Assembly (NCBI GenBank): GCA_017938925.1
Contig: JAGBAO010000027.1
Span: forward strand, 1 to 42,812
Length of the DNA: 42,812 bases
Direction of reading: 5' to 3'
Source: Bacteroidales bacterium
GTDB taxonomy: Bacteria > Bacteroidota > Bacteroidia > Bacteroidales > UBA932
Position 1 is the stretch's first letter. Each line of letters starts with the position of its first letter. The position numbers were made by a program, and so were the translations under genes. The notes under the pieces are model-generated. The model was not told where the DNA came from. It did no database searches and was given only the letters and a program-made list of their open reading frames with translations. Shown in pieces: positions 7,831 through 16,923 of this stretch.

Positions 7831-9092
7831 TTATTGGAAGTGAGTTTTTCTGACTTGTGGACGACATCGAATGTAGTGGTCCTGTCATTGACAACGAAAA
7901 CCTGGAATGTGCTTCCACCCTCATACACACGTACAACTATGTGGCCGTCAGGCTGGATTTTCTGACCATCCTCCAGAAGTCTGATCCTGTTGCTTTCCAC
8001 CATCCCTGCCGCAAAGACGAGGCGGTCAGACGGATACAGTTCCTTGTCAAGCATACGCACAAGCGGTTCCGGTTCCGGATGAAAATAATCCCAGACAGGA
8101 ATGACGAACACCTGAGGGGTCGTTAGGGCTATGACCTCCGGGTTCATCGCATCGGAATATGCATGATGGTCGCAGTTATACACATCGGTCTCGCCGATAA
8201 GAGCTCCTACTGCACTCTCCACATTCCTCCAGTCCGAATATCCTCCAAGGATATCTCCGCCACAGTGATAGTCAAAATCACCATACTGCAGATTTATGAC
8301 GGATGACCAGAGATTTTCATTGCCGTGCTGGCTGAGGTCCGTTCCTGCAGGAACTACACTTCTGGTCTTGTCTTCCTCGCCGGTCCATATGGTTCCGCTG
8401 CTGTATATGTTGCGGATGGAGAAAGTAGGGAAATCCGCCGGGGCATGCTTGAGGACAAACTGGGAGTCGGTTCCCACCTTGAATTTCGTGACCTTGCCAT
8501 CCTTCTCCACTCTGTCCTTGAGATACTCCTTATAGTTCTCTATCTCCTTTTTCTGAAGAGCGGCAGTAGTAGGATAACTGAAATCAGGATAGTCCCTGTC
8601 CACAATCTCATCGATGTTCAGGAAATTGCCCACATAAGAGACACCGGCCATCTGATACTTGCCGTTCGTACTCGGAATCGAATAGTTGCTCGGCATTCCG
8701 ATATGGTCATTGTGATAGTGAGTCACCATCAGATAGTCCAGATGCCTGGAATCAAGTCCCGCTTCCGTCAGATAGTTGGACACATATCTCACGATCCACT
8801 CTCCCGGTGTTCTGCTTGAGAACGGGATACGGTTCATGATTTCCTGTGTGTAGGTTCCCGAACCCAGGTCTCCCGCATCAACCATCATAGTGGTTCCGTC
8901 CGGAAGAATCATGAAGGTACAGTCTCCACGACCAGTACTGATGTGATGGATATCGAGGTATCCCTTCTGCCATGCAGGAAGAGTCTCGACAGACTGTTCT
9001 TCCTCATCATCAGGGAAAGGGAGCTCTCTGTAACATGCGGCCGCCATAAACATCAGGAACGCCGCAAACATAATTCTATATAATCTTTCCAT
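7827..9092 (-). CDS. Metallo-beta-lactamase-fold lipoprotein hydrolase
   Basis: 421 residues with lipoprotein cysteine 20 (LMFMAAACYRE). The N-terminal core has the ComEC/Rec2-like pattern GRGDCTFMILPDGTTMMVDAG (residues about 54-74) and the zinc motif H125-Y-H127-N-D129-H130, followed by later histidine/aspartate clusters (HCGGD, DHHAYSDA) suitable as the remaining metal ligands. The fold is used by nucleases, phosphodiesterases and phosphorylcholine esterases, so a hydrolytic role on a phosphodiester or ester substituent of the substrate is plausible but inferred. It is an unusual member of a SusCD locus. It begins three bases after the susD stop and overlaps the next gene by four bases, so it is clearly in the operon. 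Confidence 0.75.
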   Translation of the reverse strand: MERLYRIMFAAFLMFMAAACYRELPFPDDEEEQSVETLPAWQKGYLDIHHISTGRGDCTFMILPDGTTMMVDAGDLGSGTYTQEIMNRIPFSSRTPGEWIVRYVSNYLTEAGLDSRHLDYLMVTHYHNDHIGMPSNYSIPSTNGKYQMAGVSYVGNFLNIDEIVDRDYPDFSYPTTAALQKKEIENYKEYLKDRVEKDGKVTKFKVGTDSQFVLKHAPADFPTFSIRNIYSSGTIWTGEEDKTRSVVPAGTDLSQHGNENLWSSVINLQYGDFDYHCGGDILGGYSDWRNVESAVGALIGETDVYNCDHHAYSDAMNPEVIALTTPQVFVIPVWDYFHPEPEPLVRMLDKELYPSDRLVFAAGMVESNRIRLLEDGQKIQPDGHIVVRVYEGGSTFQVFVVNDRTTTFDVVHKSEKLTSNK

Positions 9093-9095
9093 ATT

Positions 9096-10760
9096 CTAAT
9101 ATCCTGGATTCTGTTTGATCATATTGCTGCTTGACAGTGCGGTGGTCGGAATCGGGAACAGCTTCAGATGTTCCTCCCTGCTCGGATTGTGGTCCCACCA
9201 CTGCTCGGTGGTGAATGCATCCCAACGGATAAGGTCGGTGCGTCTGCGACCCTCTCCCAGAAACTCTGTCTGCCACTCATCGAGAATCCTGTATTTGTCC
9301 AGGCCTCCTTCTGTCACAGGGTTCGGATCTGAACCCGAGAAGTTTCTCTTGCGCACGGCATTGAACAGTTCTGCCGACTCCTTGAGATTTCCGCTTCTGA
9401 ACCTGCACTCGGCAAGCATATAGTAGATTTCCGCCAGACGTATCACAGGCCAGTCCGGATCCCAGCGATAGTTCTGCTCCGCCGTATTAGGAGTCGGGTA
9501 TTTGGCCGTGCGGATTCCTGAGTTCTCCTCACCGGAATAGATGTCCGACGGCAACTGGTCCACATCCACATATTTCTTTCCCAACTGCTTGAACGGCGCG
9601 ATCATATCCACCAGTTCGATAGCCTCATCCGCATAGTCATATGAACCTGTGCACATCTCTCCTGTCACCGGATTCTTCAGCATTCCCATCAGGAACATTC
9701 CCTCATATTTCTTCTTTCCGTTATAGACATAAGGCTTCTTTCTGAGGTCGTTGTCATGGAACTTAGCAAACGGTCGTCCCATCTTCCAGGAATATTCCTC
9801 ACCTTTCGGATTCAGCGATGGCTGGAGGCAGAAGCCATTATATGAACCCACGGAAGGAGCATCGTAATACTTCGCCGCGTTGTATGGGCTTGACTGGGTG
9901 AAGAACCACGAACATTGGTATTTCGAGTTGCCGGACGGAGCCTGCCATATGTTCTCCGGAGAGAATTCATTCTCAAAATCGAACGGGCCGTTCCAAACAG
10001 TCTCGAGTTCATATTCTCCATATTTCTGATCGATGATATCCCGGCAGATGACTGCACAGTCCTCAAAGCGGTCCTCTCCTATATATGAGACAGCGTTGAA
10101 ATAGAGCTGAGCCAGCATAGCGGCAGCAGCTCCCTGAGAGATGAAGCCGTCCTGAGAGTCACCCTTCTTATATGGGATAAGGCTAGGAATCGCGGTCTTG
10201 AGGGTTTCCTCAATGAAATCAAAGGTCTCCTTTGCCGTAGATCGCGGAACTTCCTCCAGAGAATATCCCCTGTATATAGGCATTCCTCCGAAGTAGTCCA
10301 GTCCACGGAGATAGAAATATGCCACAAGGGCATTCAGCTGCTGAATATGCGACTGTTTGGTCTCCTCATCGAGTCCGCATTTCACATAATCCACTGATTT
10401 CAGGTCCTCCAATATTCCATAGGCCATGGCTATTCCCATGCCGACACCTCTCCAGGTTTCAGAAATGCTGGTGTGGTCCGGAGTCCATGTGTGATGAAGA
10501 AGGTCAGCCCACTGGCCGCCGTCTTCCCAATGGGAATATCTCTGAGGTGCACATATTCCGTCACCGGTATATTCCTGAAGGAACCACCTGTCCATCGTCT
10601 GGAACCACCTCCAATGAGTGAAAGGACGTGACAGAGCCGAATATATAGTCTCGGGACTGTCATAATACATGTCAGGGGTCACCGATGAATAGAACACCGG
10701 TTCGAGGCTGCATCCTGACAGCATAATTATACTAAATATTGATATGATTATTCTTTTCAT
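9096..10760 (-). CDS. SusD/RagB-family outer-membrane glycan-binding lipoprotein
   Basis: 554 residues from the ATG at 10758-10760, chosen because it gives the lipoprotein signal MKRIIISIFSIIMLSGC (Cys17); the upstream frame would overlap susC. The N-terminal SusD-like helical part is followed by the characteristic C-terminal RagB part with WPVIRLAEIYYMLAECRFRSG, EWQTEFLGEGRRRTDLIRW and a terminal FPIPTTALSSSNMIKQNPGY. SusD proteins cap the SusC channel and deliver oligosaccharides to it. Gene order susC-susD with 7 bases between them is standard. Confidence 0.93.
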   Translation of the reverse strand: MKRIIISIFSIIMLSGCSLEPVFYSSVTPDMYYDSPETIYSALSRPFTHWRWFQTMDRWFLQEYTGDGICAPQRYSHWEDGGQWADLLHHTWTPDHTSISETWRGVGMGIAMAYGILEDLKSVDYVKCGLDEETKQSHIQQLNALVAYFYLRGLDYFGGMPIYRGYSLEEVPRSTAKETFDFIEETLKTAIPSLIPYKKGDSQDGFISQGAAAAMLAQLYFNAVSYIGEDRFEDCAVICRDIIDQKYGEYELETVWNGPFDFENEFSPENIWQAPSGNSKYQCSWFFTQSSPYNAAKYYDAPSVGSYNGFCLQPSLNPKGEEYSWKMGRPFAKFHDNDLRKKPYVYNGKKKYEGMFLMGMLKNPVTGEMCTGSYDYADEAIELVDMIAPFKQLGKKYVDVDQLPSDIYSGEENSGIRTAKYPTPNTAEQNYRWDPDWPVIRLAEIYYMLAECRFRSGNLKESAELFNAVRKRNFSGSDPNPVTEGGLDKYRILDEWQTEFLGEGRRRTDLIRWDAFTTEQWWDHNPSREEHLKLFPIPTTALSSSNMIKQNPGY

Positions 10761-10767
10761 AGCGTCA

Positions 10768-13700
10768 TCAGAATGAAATTTTAGCACCCAATGTAAATCT
10801 TGCCGTCCTTGGATAGATGGATGTAAACCATTCATATCCAGGATCCAGACCGTTTATGCTGACTTCCGGATTAAGTCCGCTGTACATGCTGAAGCATGCG
10901 ACATCGCGCATGGTCAGGAAGATGTTTATGCTTTCGATGACATCCTGCCACTTCTTCATGTCAAGATTGTAAGCCAGGGATATCGCATCGATCTTCAGGA
11001 ACGAACCATCCTCAAGCCAGTAGTCGCAGAGCACCTTTTCCTGCTTGATGTGTCTGTTCTCGATGAATGCTGAGCGCAGCACATTGGTGCCGGCACTGGT
11101 CGACAGGCCGTAATACATGTTTATGGTGTTGAACACGTCGAAATCAAGCCAGCTTCTCATGTTAACGCTCAGGCTCAGGTTCCTGTACCTGAGCGAATGG
11201 CTCCATGAAGCGATTACAGCCGGGATTGCATCACCCATATACCTCTTATCCTCATACTTACGGTTGTCTGCGAGGATGATGTTGTCGTTCTTGTCATAAA
11301 TGAGCCACTTTCCTTCTTCGGTCACTCCAGCATATTTCCATATATAATACTGGCCTATGCGAGTGCCTTCCTCAAGTCGTCCTCCGGTTCCGGGGTTTCC
11401 TGGAGAAGGGAACTCGACTCTGTCGGCATATGTGTTGTTGCCCCAGAGCGAAGTGATGGTGGAAGTGCTGTGAGACAGTCGCAGAGTTGTAGAATACTGC
11501 CATGCCTCTGTCTGCACCGGGGTTCCCCCTATCTCCACCTCCCATCCGAAGTTCTCAAGGTTACCGTAGTTCATCACTGTCGTCTCATAGATGGCAGGTG
11601 GCTGAGGAACGCTGATATTGTAGAGCATTCCGCTGATTCCCCTTCTATAGACATCCACCTTTCCATAAAGTCTGTTGTTCAGGAAGGAATAGTCCAGACC
11701 TACGTTCAGCTCCGATTTTTCCTCCCAGCGGAGATCGAAGTTCACATTCTTGGAGTGGCCATATGTGACAATCCATTCGCCATCATATATCCAGTATGAG
11801 TTGGAAGAATATGTAGGAACTGTCACACCGCTGCCGAAGTTGTTGTTACCGGTGATACCATAGCCCACACGGAGCTTGAGGTCGCTGATCCACTCAATGT
11901 TCTCCATCCACGGTTCCTGAGAGAGACGCCATCCTCCTGAAACGCTCCAGAATGTTCCCCACCTGTTGTTCTTACCGAATTTTGACGAACCTTCATGACG
12001 TATGGAAGCCATCAGAAGATATCTGTCCTTCCATGCGTAGTTGGCTCTTCCGAAAAACGACAGGAGTCTCTCGCGTGAACTCTTGTTTGAAGACATCGAT
12101 GCGTCTCCTTCTGTCAGATATGTTCCTTTACCCATATCCCAGGCACCGATTCCATCAATGACAAAGTCATAGTTTGTCATTCCGAATGTCTCACCGCTGC
12201 TCTGGAAGAAACTGTATCCAGCCACGGCGGAGATCTTGTGGTCATTGAAAGTGCCGTTCCAGCTGGCTGTCGCCTCTGTGGACACATCCACCCATTTCTG
12301 GTATGAATGACTGGCACTGCCATGATATCCGTTATCCACGCTGTTCTTATGATGGCTGTCGTAGTATGAGGTGTTCTGTCTGTTCTTGTTCTGCCATCCC
12401 ACTGTCGCCTGCAGCTTGATGTCATAGGGCAGATTCAGCTTGAACGAGGCATCGGCAGAAAGCCACTGCTCCACCCTGTCATTCTGCCTGAGCATCACAT
12501 CAGCAACAGGGTTGTAGGTATCGTTACCTCCTGTCAGGACGTTATATCCGGACTCGTTGTCTTCGCTGTAAGGCGTGATGGTAGGATTCAGCTTTATTGC
12601 CTGATTGAACTGGCCGGCAGATGACCTCAGGTCTCTGTTCACCTGCATGAACTGAGTGTGGAAGTTGACCTCCAGGAACTTGTTCGGAGTCGCCAGGTAA
12701 CCGTTCACACGGCCTTCATAATCCCTTCTGCCGTCACCGATTGCAATACCTTTCTGATTCTGGGTCATGAAGTTGGCATATACCCTTGCGACTGATGTTC
12801 CTCCCGTCATGCTCACAGAATGCCGGTGGGAGATGGCGCCTTCATTGAGAAGTTCGCCATACCAGTCCGTATCGAAACCATAGTCCGCTCCGAGGTCATA
12901 CTTGAGGTACCTTTCCCTGGTCAGCACTCTTGGCCTTGCCGTTACCGCTTCCGTGGAGACTTCACCGGTATATGATATCTTGAAACTTCCCTCCTTGGCC
13001 TTCTTAGTGGTCACGAGAATCACACCTCCCGCAGCCCTTGTTCCATAAATCGCACCAGCTGAAGCATCCTTGAGTACGTCTATCGACTCTATTTCATCCT
13101 GATTGAGCGAACTGAGATGGCCTCCCGGGATTCCGTCAATCACCACCAGCGGAGAGTCATCCGCGTTGATCGACGACACGCCTCGCAGCTGGAATGCAGA
13201 CTCGGCATTAGGGCTTGAATTGGTGTTGATGGTCATTCCCGAGATTTCTCCTCTCAGAGCTGTGGCAATGGATGCTCCGCCACCTCCCTGAATGAGATTA
13301 TCAGCCTTGATGGATGTGATTGAACTGGTCACCTCCCTCTTTTCCATGGTGCCGTATCCGACCACCACTACCTCCTTGAGTTCGTTGGCATTGATCAGCA
13401 GCTGCACATTGACCGGCTGGGCCGCATCGCTGACAGTCTTGGTCTGGGTCACATAACCTATGTAGGAAAACTCCAGGGCACATGGCAGGATTACATCAAT
13501 GGAATAGTTTCCGTCAAGGTCCGTCACGACTCCTTCTGTCGTTCCGGCCACCATGACTCCTCCTCCAGGAAGGGGATAGCCCATGTCGTCAAGAAGGACT
13601 CCTGAGACAGTCTGCCTCTTGGCTGCCGGCTTTGCCGCCAGGATTATGACATCTGTTCCGTTGATGGTGAAGTTCACTCCATTTTCGTTCAGAAGCCTTG

Positions 13701-13926
13701 TGATGGCTGTTCTGGCCTGTTCCTTCTCCGCAGAGAAATCTACTTTCTTCTGCATTTCCACAGCATCACGACTGTAGAAGAAGGTATAGCCGGACTGAGC
13801 ATGAATCTGTGTCAGCACCTCTGCCAGAGGAGTTTCTGACACCTGCAGACTGACCTTCGTCGAACTCTGTGCATGCAGGGAGAACGAAATCAGTGCTGCA
13901 ATCAGCAATAACAATAGTCTTTTCAT
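10768..13926 (-). CDS. SusC/RagA-family TonB-dependent receptor with STN signalling domain
   Basis: 1052 residues. Signal peptide 1-19 (ending LHAQ), then an STN (secretin/TonB short N-terminus) domain at about 22-97, a carboxypeptidase-regulatory-like domain at about 105-190 (VSGVLLDDMGYPLPGGGVMV), a TonB-box-like stretch (ELKEVVVVGYGTMEKREVTS), the plug with the SusC hallmark DGIPGG and LKDASAGAIYGTRAAGGVILVTTK, and a beta-barrel ending in phenylalanine (RFTLGAKISF). It imports the ligand oligosaccharide across the outer membrane using TonB energy. The STN domain is the part known to touch FecR-type anti-sigma factors, and the neighbouring fecR and sigma genes fit that trans-envelope signalling scheme. 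Confidence 0.95.
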   Translation of the reverse strand: MKRLLLLLIAALISFSLHAQSSTKVSLQVSETPLAEVLTQIHAQSGYTFFYSRDAVEMQKKVDFSAEKEQARTAITRLLNENGVNFTINGTDVIILAAKPAAKRQTVSGVLLDDMGYPLPGGGVMVAGTTEGVVTDLDGNYSIDVILPCALEFSYIGYVTQTKTVSDAAQPVNVQLLINANELKEVVVVGYGTMEKREVTSSITSIKADNLIQGGGGASIATALRGEISGMTINTNSSPNAESAFQLRGVSSINADDSPLVVIDGIPGGHLSSLNQDEIESIDVLKDASAGAIYGTRAAGGVILVTTKKAKEGSFKISYTGEVSTEAVTARPRVLTRERYLKYDLGADYGFDTDWYGELLNEGAISHRHSVSMTGGTSVARVYANFMTQNQKGIAIGDGRRDYEGRVNGYLATPNKFLEVNFHTQFMQVNRDLRSSAGQFNQAIKLNPTITPYSEDNESGYNVLTGGNDTYNPVADVMLRQNDRVEQWLSADASFKLNLPYDIKLQATVGWQNKNRQNTSYYDSHHKNSVDNGYHGSASHSYQKWVDVSTEATASWNGTFNDHKISAVAGYSFFQSSGETFGMTNYDFVIDGIGAWDMGKGTYLTEGDASMSSNKSSRERLLSFFGRANYAWKDRYLLMASIRHEGSSKFGKNNRWGTFWSVSGGWRLSQEPWMENIEWISDLKLRVGYGITGNNNFGSGVTVPTYSSNSYWIYDGEWIVTYGHSKNVNFDLRWEEKSELNVGLDYSFLNNRLYGKVDVYRRGISGMLYNISVPQPPAIYETTVMNYGNLENFGWEVEIGGTPVQTEAWQYSTTLRLSHSTSTITSLWGNNTYADRVEFPSPGNPGTGGRLEEGTRIGQYYIWKYAGVTEEGKWLIYDKNDNIILADNRKYEDKRYMGDAIPAVIASWSHSLRYRNLSLSVNMRSWLDFDVFNTINMYYGLSTSAGTNVLRSAFIENRHIKQEKVLCDYWLEDGSFLKIDAISLAYNLDMKKWQDVIESINIFLTMRDVACFSMYSGLNPEVSINGLDPGYEWFTSIYPRTARFTLGAKISF

Positions 13927-13947
13927 TAATATATGTGGATTTTATAG

Positions 13948-14946
13948 TTATCGTTTCAGCACCACTCCTTCGCTTGCCTGCTCTGCCTTGATGCCGCAGA
14001 CCTGCTCTATATACGACAGCACCTGCTCAAGCCCGTGATTATCGAAAGAGCCTGAAAATCTGATGGTTGAGAGTTTTTCATCCGCCACCGTAACCTTTGT
14101 GTCGAAATGGTTTGTCAGCTGGCGGGCAACCTCCTTCAGAGGGGTGTCGGAGAAGACGATCCTGCCGAACATCCATTCGTTTCCGTTCACTTCCACCATG
14201 TTCTCCACCGACATTTCTCCGGTGCTGGTGTTGCAGGTGAACTTCTCGGACGGGTGCATGAGATATGAGAAGTCGCTGCCGTTGTCCTTGCTCACCTCGA
14301 CCGAGCCTTCTATCAGTGCAACCTGCACCACATCGTCCGAGGCATAGGACTGAAGATTGAAGACCGTTCCGAGCACCCTGATATTTATGTCCTTGTCGGT
14401 CTCCACTATGAAAGGCCTGGACGGGTCCTTTGCCACTTCAAAGAAGCCCTCGCCTGTCAGACGCACCCTTCTTTCCGCAGAATTGAACGCCACCGGGAAC
14501 TCCAGTGTGGAATTTCTGTTGAGAGTCACTTTCGTGCTGTCCGGAAGGGTATAGACAACGTGCGAGCCCTTTACGGAGGTCAGAGTGAGATACCCCTCCT
14601 GCACCGGAGCCGGGCCGTCGTTGAGCATAAGGTGCACATTCACGCAGACGAGCATAAGGATTGCGGCAGCCATAGACCAGACGAGCCATCTGTGAGGTCT
14701 TGCTTTGACTCTGTGCTTCTTTGCACCGCCGGCTCTTCGGGAGACCTTCTCCCAGGCCTCATCGACCTCCTTCTTTGAATAGTTCCTTGCGAGATGTCCC
14801 AGATGATACACCTTTGCCAGAGCCACCAGCTCCCTCTCATTTTCCTTGGACTCGTCCGCCCATTTCTCGACTTCGCATGCTTCCTCTGCTGAAAGTTCTC
14901 CTTTCAGATAGCGAAGCAGTCTGTTTATTGTGTTGATCTTTGCCAT
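13948..14946 (-). CDS. FecR-family anti-sigma factor
   Basis: 332 residues from the ATG at 14944-14946, preferred because AAGGA sits six bases upstream; further in-frame ATGs at 14952, 14967 and 14982 are possible. The N-terminal ~90 residues are a cytoplasmic sigma-binding helical region (LLRYLKGELSAEEACEVEKWADES). One membrane helix (WLVWSMAAAILMLVCVNVHL) follows, then the periplasmic FecR domain (GSHVVYTLPDSTKVTLNRNS, GEGFFEVAKDPSRPFIVETD, VLGTVFNLQSY) and a C-terminal secretin-like DUF4974 part (LKEVARQLTNHFDTKVTV, IRFSGSF). It holds the divergent sigma factor inactive until SusC signals ligand. Confidence 0.93.
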   Translation of the reverse strand: MAKINTINRLLRYLKGELSAEEACEVEKWADESKENERELVALAKVYHLGHLARNYSKKEVDEAWEKVSRRAGGAKKHRVKARPHRWLVWSMAAAILMLVCVNVHLMLNDGPAPVQEGYLTLTSVKGSHVVYTLPDSTKVTLNRNSTLEFPVAFNSAERRVRLTGEGFFEVAKDPSRPFIVETDKDINIRVLGTVFNLQSYASDDVVQVALIEGSVEVSKDNGSDFSYLMHPSEKFTCNTSTGEMSVENMVEVNGNEWMFGRIVFSDTPLKEVARQLTNHFDTKVTVADEKLSTIRFSGSFDNHGLEQVLSYIEQVCGIKAEQASEGVVLKR

Positions 14947-15050
14947 AGTCATTCCTTTTGTGTGCATACATACATAACACACGACACGGCCGGAACACGG
15001 TGCTTTTTTCCGATTTTTTATTCAGCAGCAGACATTATAAGATTTTTGCA

Positions 15051-15058
15051 TATATTTG
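15051..15058 (+). promoter_or_regulatory. TAnnTTTG promoter element before the sigma gene
   Basis: TATATTTG matches the Bacteroidetes -7 consensus TAnnTTTG exactly and ends six bases before the ATG at 15065. If used, transcription would start at or next to that ATG and the mRNA would be nearly leaderless. No convincing TTTG at the -33 position is seen, so confidence is moderate. Confidence 0.4.
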
Positions 15059-15064
15059 CAGACC

Positions 15065-15577
15065 ATGGACAGCAAACTGGACAAATATCACTCGATCTTC
15101 GTCTCCCATTATGGAGACCTCTGCAACTATGCCTCGCTTTTTGTTCCGCGGCAGGATGCAGAGGATGTGGTCTGTGACATCTTCACGAACCTGATAGAGA
15201 CGAAGAGCCCCTCAGAGGTGTCCAGAAACTATCTGTTCACTTCTGTCAGAAACCGCTGCCTCAACAGGATCCGCGACCGTAAGAGCAGCAAGGCATATCA
15301 GGATTATATAGCCGAAAGGCTTTCTGAATATTTCGAGACTCCGGACGAGAGTCTGTTCATGGATGTGAAGGAACAGCTGTGCAAAGCCATTCAGGATCTG
15401 CCGGAAAGATACAGGCAGGTCTTCATCCTGAGCCGTTTCTCAGGACTTTCAAACAAGGATATAGCCCAGCAGACCGGGCTTTCAGTCAGAACGGTGGAGT
15501 CGTACATCACCTCCGCACTGAAGATTCTCCGCACTGTCCTGAAGGACTATCTTTTCTTCCTTCTGATGATAATCTGA
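15065..15577 (+). CDS. ECF-type RNA polymerase sigma factor
   Basis: 170 residues from the ATG at 15065; the frame also has an ATG at 15056, but that one lies inside the promoter-like TATATTTG. The sigma region 2 core is visible (YASLFVPRQDAEDVVCDIFTNL, then NYLFTSVRNRCLNRIRDRK), and region 4 has the HTH LPERYRQVFILSRFSGLSNKDIAQQTGLSVRTVESYI. It is divergent from fecR and the SusCD operon with 118 bases between the genes. By the known Bacteroidetes scheme, it activates the leftward operon once the SusC STN domain signals through FecR. Confidence 0.93.
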   Translation: MDSKLDKYHSIFVSHYGDLCNYASLFVPRQDAEDVVCDIFTNLIETKSPSEVSRNYLFTSVRNRCLNRIRDRKSSKAYQDYIAERLSEYFETPDESLFMDVKEQLCKAIQDLPERYRQVFILSRFSGLSNKDIAQQTGLSVRTVESYITSALKILRTVLKDYLFFLLMII

Positions 15578-15588
15578 ATCTACTCATC

Positions 15589-15612
15589 AAATGTTTATAT
15601 AACTAAACATTT
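15589..15612. repeat. Short hairpin downstream of the sigma gene
   Basis: AAATGTTTA (15589-15597) is repeated inverted as TAAACATTT (15604-15612) with a 6-base loop, followed by a run of T. It may terminate the sigma-factor transcript. The same core TGTTTA/TAAACA recurs inside the next inverted repeat, which hints at a shared binding site instead. Confidence 0.45.
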
Positions 15613-15660
15613 TTTCGCAATATTTGTTTATTAGGATAAACATTTGTAATATTGCGAAAA
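15612..15660. promoter_or_regulatory. Nested inverted repeats upstream of the AAA ATPase gene
   Basis: A 13-bp perfect inverted repeat (15612-15624 with 15648-15660, arms TTTTCGCAATATT and its complement) encloses a second one (TGTTTAT 15625-15631 with ATAAACA 15636-15642). The start codon of the ATPase gene is 17 bases further on. The position suggests an operator or an RNA leader structure; the factor is unknown. No separate TAnnTTTG element is found here. Confidence 0.5.
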
Positions 15661-15676
15661 GTAACGGTTCGAAGAT

Positions 15677-16888
15677 ATGGAGACATTATTTGAAAGACAT
15701 CTTGAATACCTTAGCGAGGTACCGACCTCATTTGAGAGAGAACTAATGAAAACCATTGACTGGGATTCAAGGCTTATTCTTATCAGAGGTCCGAAGGGAG
15801 TCGGTAAATCCACCCTGATGCTTCAGTATATTCTCAAGAACTATGGCGTATCAGACAGGCACGTCTTGTACTGTTCAGCAGATACAGGATATTTCACGAC
15901 ACATACCTTGGTTGATACAGCTGCTGCTTTTGTCAGACAAGGAGGTACCCATCTGTTTATTGACGAGATTCACAAATATGATGGCTGGAGCAAGCAGATA
16001 AAGGAAATTTATGATCTATTCAAGCATCTCAAGGTGGTATTGAGTGGCTCTTCACTCATTCAGCTCAATGATGGAGAGGCAGACCTGTCCCGCCGCCAGG
16101 ACATATATGATATGCCAGGACTATCGTTCAGAGAATACCTTTGGTTCAGAACAGGCAAGGAAATCGCTCCGATAACTCTTGAAGAACTGCTCGCAAAACC
16201 TACGGAATTCTGTATGAAGGTCCGAAAGAAATACAGACCGCTGGAATTTTTTCAGGACTATCTGGAGTCCGGCTACTATCCGTTCTCTTTTGAAAAGAAA
16301 CGGACATACAAGACAGTCATCGAGAATGTGATAAACTATACCATCGACACCGAACTCACAAAGTACCGTAATGTGAGTATAGAGAATACCGGAAAGATCA
16401 AGGCTTTCCTGCAAGTCGTTTCCGGTCTGCTGCCATATCAGGTTGATATATCAAAAATCTCGAAGAGTGTCGGAATCGACAGGGTAACTCTCCTTAGATA
16501 TATGAAGCACCTTGCCGAGGCCAAATTGACACGTAACATATATGCCAGGCAGGACACCATCACAGACTTGCAAAAGCCTGACAAGTTGATGCTGGACAAC
16601 ACGAATCAGATTTTCAGTCTTTGCAGTAAGGAACCGGAGATCGGCACAATCCGCGAGTGTTTCTTCTGTAATCAACTGGCTTCGGCTGGCCATAAGGTCG
16701 AATATGGCGGCCTGAAAACCGGAGATTTCCGAATCGACAATGACATTGTGATAGAAGTCGGCGGTGCAAGCAAGGGAATGTCTCAGATCAGCGATGAAGA
16801 CAAGGACAAGGCTGCTCTCGCAGTAGATGACATCGATGTGGCTGCCGGCAACAGAATTCCTTTATGGGCTTTTGGATTCCTTTATTAG
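15677..16888 (+). CDS. AAA-family ATPase with DUF4143 C-terminal domain
   Basis: 403 residues. The N-terminal AAA_14 domain has Walker A GPKGVGKST (38-46) and Walker B HLFIDEIHK with D96 and E97, followed by VLSGSSLIQL as sensor-1 region. Residues from about 200 form the DUF4143 domain with a winged-helix-like section (ISKSVGIDRVTLLRYMKHLAEAKL) and a PD-(D/E)XK-like end (HKVEYGGLKTGDFRIDNDIVIEVGG). Such proteins are common and often multicopy in Bacteroidales; their role is not established, with proposals ranging from DNA transactions to defence. The gene has its own promoter-proximal inverted repeats and looks more A+T-rich than the met genes, which may mean separate acquisition. Confidence 0.85.
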   Translation: METLFERHLEYLSEVPTSFERELMKTIDWDSRLILIRGPKGVGKSTLMLQYILKNYGVSDRHVLYCSADTGYFTTHTLVDTAAAFVRQGGTHLFIDEIHKYDGWSKQIKEIYDLFKHLKVVLSGSSLIQLNDGEADLSRRQDIYDMPGLSFREYLWFRTGKEIAPITLEELLAKPTEFCMKVRKKYRPLEFFQDYLESGYYPFSFEKKRTYKTVIENVINYTIDTELTKYRNVSIENTGKIKAFLQVVSGLLPYQVDISKISKSVGIDRVTLLRYMKHLAEAKLTRNIYARQDTITDLQKPDKLMLDNTNQIFSLCSKEPEIGTIRECFFCNQLASAGHKVEYGGLKTGDFRIDNDIVIEVGGASKGMSQISDEDKDKAALAVDDIDVAAGNRIPLWAFGFLY

Positions 16889-16923
16889 TACAGCATGCAT
16901 TATAATAGCGGCTACTGGTTTCT

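Noticed and set aside
15616-15660. Site-specific recombination site (att) at the nested inverted repeat
   Set aside because: No integrase or invertase gene nearby and no second copy in the window; an operator is simpler.
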